This document shows, piece after piece, positions 40,736-42,547 of a stretch of DNA of 42,547 bases (position 1 is the stretch's first letter; every line of letters begins with the position of its first letter). Both the position numbers and the translations under genes were made by a program. The DNA is from an uncultured Sutterella sp. Its GTDB lineage: Bacteria > Pseudomonadota > Gammaproteobacteria > Burkholderiales > Burkholderiaceae_F. The DNA lies in contig CAJMKD010000019.1 of NCBI GenBank assembly GCA_905213905.1, positions 1 through 42,547 on the forward strand. Reading direction: 5' to 3'. Under the pieces are notes generated by a model. It saw only the letters and a program-made list of their open reading frames with translations, was not told the origin of the DNA and did no database searches.

Positions 40736-42352
40736 ATGAAAAGAAGAGGCCTGAGTCTGAGACAAAGAGGCGTTCGCAGCGCGGGCCGCGCAGCTCTCGC
40801 TGGCGTCCTTGCCGCGGCTTCCCTGATTGTTCCTGCAGCGGCAGCTTCGCTCGAGAGCGCGGGGCCTGCGGTTGAGGGCGCAAAGGCGCAACAGCCTCCG
40901 GCTCTTTCGGTCAAGTCCGAGCAGAGGACGCCGCTCGAAGCGCTGCGTGCACTCATAGAAGACTATCGGGCGCGCGCGATTGCCGATGAGCTCACAACCG
41001 TCTTCGAAGTGCGCGCCGAAGCGGTGCCAGGCGCCAGAACGATGCTGCGGCTTACGGGCGCAGTGAGCGATCCTGCGCTTCTTTCGCCGCTTCTCGCGCA
41101 GTGCATGCAGGCGGAATTCTCACTCATGAACGATGTTCGCGTGCTGCCTGAAAAAGCGCCGTTGAAGAATCTTCTTTGGGCAATCGTCAAGGCGCCTTCG
41201 GTTTTGCTCGTGCGTCCGACATACGGAAGCATTCTGCATGCCCCTGCAACCGACGAGGCGTTTGAGCGCTTCGGTGCTGAAGCGCTCGGAACGCCGCTGC
41301 GCGTTCTCGCCAAAAATGAAGCGGACGACATGCGGCTTGTTCAGGCGCCGGACGGCCGCATCGGATGGGTGGATGCCGATCAGCTTTTCCTCGGCTCCGA
41401 TACGTCGCTGCTTGCGTGGAACCGAAGGCCCCGTGTTTTGGTTGTTTCTGATGAAGCCGTATTTCGGGTGGAGGGGCCGCACGAAGACAAAACTCGGCAG
41501 TCCGGTTCGATACCACGTCTGATAGCGCCAAAGCCGGTTTATTCAAAGGAAATGCGCCTTCCGGAAGGAAGCATATTGGCATTGGATGCGTCGCTCGATG
41601 TTCAGCCGGGGGATGACGCCGATCAAAACGAAAGTGTTCCCGCTGACTGGCGCAGCGGCGAAGCATTGAATCTTGGCGTGCAACAGGCAGTCGAGCGCAA
41701 GGCTGACATGCGTCTGCGCGGGCTGCGGCTTCCCGACGGTCGCGCGGCGCAGCTTGTTTCCGGCGAACTCGCGCAGCTCAATGCGTTTGAAGTGGAGCAG
41801 GAGGTGCTAAGGCGAACAGCGCCGGAAAAGGCGCTCACGTTCGCAGCACGGCGAGCGCAGTCGCTTGTCGGACAGACAATCGATGCTTCGACGCTTCTGC
41901 GCCGCGCGTTTTCGGCCATTGATCTCATCATGCCCGCCACGCTCTCGCGCGCAGCATACCTCGGGGCGCCGCTCTCCGGTGGAAAAGGGTTCGGCGAGCT
42001 GCGCACGGGCGATCTTCTCTTTTTCGGCAGCCGTGACGAAGAAGGGCGAGCCACGATTGAGAGCGCCGGCATTTATCTTGAGAAAAAACGTTACGTCGGG
42101 ATTGATTCCGACGGACGCGCCGCCCTGCTTTCGCTGCGTTCGACGGCCGTGAAATTCAAGGCCAACGCACGCAGCTCGGTCGCTGCCGCTGAGGCTGCGA
42201 AAGAGCAGAAGGACGCAGCGTCGGCGTTTCTGTGGGCCGTGCGTCTCACGCTCGGCGACCTGAAGAATCCGTGCCTCTTGTCCCGGCGCTCTCATCCGTT
42301 CCATCAGGCGCCGCCGGATACGCTTTCGCCGTGCAGGCTGAGAAATCAATGA
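40736..42352 (+). CDS. Exported SH3b plus NlpC/P60-like protein with lost catalytic residues
   Basis: 538 residues. An N-terminal export signal (RAALAGVLAAASLIVPAAAAS) leads to an unknown region, an SH3b-like part (VLLVRPTYGSILHAP...RIGWVDADQLFL, about 160-222), a middle section, and a C-terminal part (about 375-465) shaped like NlpC/P60: SLVGQTIDASTLLRRAF, FGELRTGDLLFFGSRDE, IESAGIYLEKKRYVGID. In active enzymes the first reads xDCSGLV and the last SHVGIY. Here Cys is Ala384 and His is Ser443, so no peptidase activity is expected. It may bind peptidoglycan only. It is 15 bases after the sensor kinase and likely cotranscribed. Confidence 0.72.
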   Translation: MKRRGLSLRQRGVRSAGRAALAGVLAAASLIVPAAAASLESAGPAVEGAKAQQPPALSVKSEQRTPLEALRALIEDYRARAIADELTTVFEVRAEAVPGARTMLRLTGAVSDPALLSPLLAQCMQAEFSLMNDVRVLPEKAPLKNLLWAIVKAPSVLLVRPTYGSILHAPATDEAFERFGAEALGTPLRVLAKNEADDMRLVQAPDGRIGWVDADQLFLGSDTSLLAWNRRPRVLVVSDEAVFRVEGPHEDKTRQSGSIPRLIAPKPVYSKEMRLPEGSILALDASLDVQPGDDADQNESVPADWRSGEALNLGVQQAVERKADMRLRGLRLPDGRAAQLVSGELAQLNAFEVEQEVLRRTAPEKALTFAARRAQSLVGQTIDASTLLRRAFSAIDLIMPATLSRAAYLGAPLSGGKGFGELRTGDLLFFGSRDEEGRATIESAGIYLEKKRYVGIDSDGRAALLSLRSTAVKFKANARSSVAAAEAAKEQKDAASAFLWAVRLTLGDLKNPCLLSRRSHPFHQAPPDTLSPCRLRNQ

Positions 42353-42398
42353 GAAGCTGCTATCAAATAGTTGTTTTTACTTATTTTGATGCAGAGCC

Positions 42399-42427
42399 TT
42401 GACAAGGCTTATTTCGGTCGGCATAAT
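42399..42427 (+). promoter_or_regulatory. Strong sigma-70 promoter (P1) pointing out of the window
   Basis: TTGACA (42399-42404), 17-base spacer, CATAAT (42422-42427). A consensus -35 and one mismatch in the -10. About 47 bp after the end of the NlpC/P60-like gene. Confidence 0.8.
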
Positions 42428-42478
42428 TCGCAACCTCGCTGCTCGATAGGGTAGCGGAAAAGAGCGAACGAAAGAAAA

Positions 42479-42531
42479 TTTTAAAAATTCTTCAAATCGC
42501 TCTTGACAAGCAGAACTGATTTCGATATGAT
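42479..42531 (+). promoter_or_regulatory. Second strong sigma-70 promoter (P2) with UP-like element
   Basis: TTGACA (42503-42508), 17-base spacer, TATGAT (42526-42531). Just upstream, 42475-42499 is an A-run/T-run stretch (AAAATTTTAAAAATTC then CAAATC) placed like the UP element of rRNA promoters. Two tandem promoters 104 bp apart, with UP-like DNA, suggest a stable-RNA operon beyond the right edge. Confidence 0.78.
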
Positions 42532-42547
42532 CTCAATTCTGCGCTGA

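Noticed and set aside
1..42547. CRISPR array, prophage, insertion sequence or integron
   Set aside because: No spaced identical repeats, no transposase, integrase or phage structural genes were seen; the only tandem repeat is inside the UreE-like gene.

Overview
The window is about 42.5 kb of GC-rich chromosome from a beta-proteobacterium of the order Burkholderiales. A Sutterellaceae-like gut anaerobe (Sutterella or Parasutterella type) is the best guess. The grounds are the tig-clpP-clpX-lon-tRNAVal-tRNAAsp-ppiD order, a membrane formate dehydrogenase with Cys at the active site, a periplasmic fumarate-reductase-like flavoprotein, and a perfect FNR box. The genus is inferred from general resemblance, not from a database search. 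I see no phage, insertion sequence or CRISPR array; the window is dense chromosome with mostly housekeeping genes.

Layout. (1) 1-6319, minus strand: a formate dehydrogenase operon fdhA-fdhB-fdhI, a 256-bp hairpin-rich spacer, then fdhE and the start of fdhD, which runs off the left edge. (2) 6320-6959: divergent control region with a perfect FNR-type box and a 9-bp inverted repeat resembling a ModE (molybdate) operator. (3) 6960-8735: exported FAD oxidoreductase of the flavocytochrome c/fumarate reductase family with altered catalytic positions. (4) 8893-13709: overlapping sbcD and sbcC, where SbcD has Gln for the catalytic His of its GNHD motif and SbcC has no central zinc-hook CxxC. (5) 13793-17481: lplT-type transporter, AEC-family permease and a divergent LysR regulator. 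(6) 17843-21114: alr-radA (start and stop overlapping) and a UreE-like protein with a 68-residue His/Cys repeat tail. (7) 21258-21998, minus: tRNA-Leu(UAG) and a small lipoprotein. (8) 22330-31927: tig, clpP, clpX, lon (with an excellent sigma-32 type promoter), tRNA-Val(UAC), a secreted small protein, tRNA-Asp(GUC) and ppiD. (9) 32143-33690, minus: FGGY sugar kinase. (10) 34008-38728: parE and parC, the latter with an acidic N-terminal extension. (11) 38828-42352: NarX-like sensor kinase followed 15 bp later by an SH3b/NlpC-P60-like protein whose catalytic Cys and His are replaced. (12) 42399-42547: two strong tandem sigma-70 promoters, the second with an AT-rich UP-like element, pointing out of the right edge, probably towards a stable-RNA operon.

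How it fits together. The fdh structural and maturation genes, the FNR and ModE-like sites, the exported fumarate-reductase-like protein and the NarX-like sensor all fit anaerobic respiration with formate as electron donor. The tig/clp/lon/ppiD block is a protein-folding and turnover cluster, with lon under heat-shock-type control. The most interesting observations are the apparently degenerate SbcCD complex (two independent key features lost), the catalytically dead NlpC/P60 protein coupled to a sensor kinase, and the UreE-like metal-binding protein without visible urease genes.
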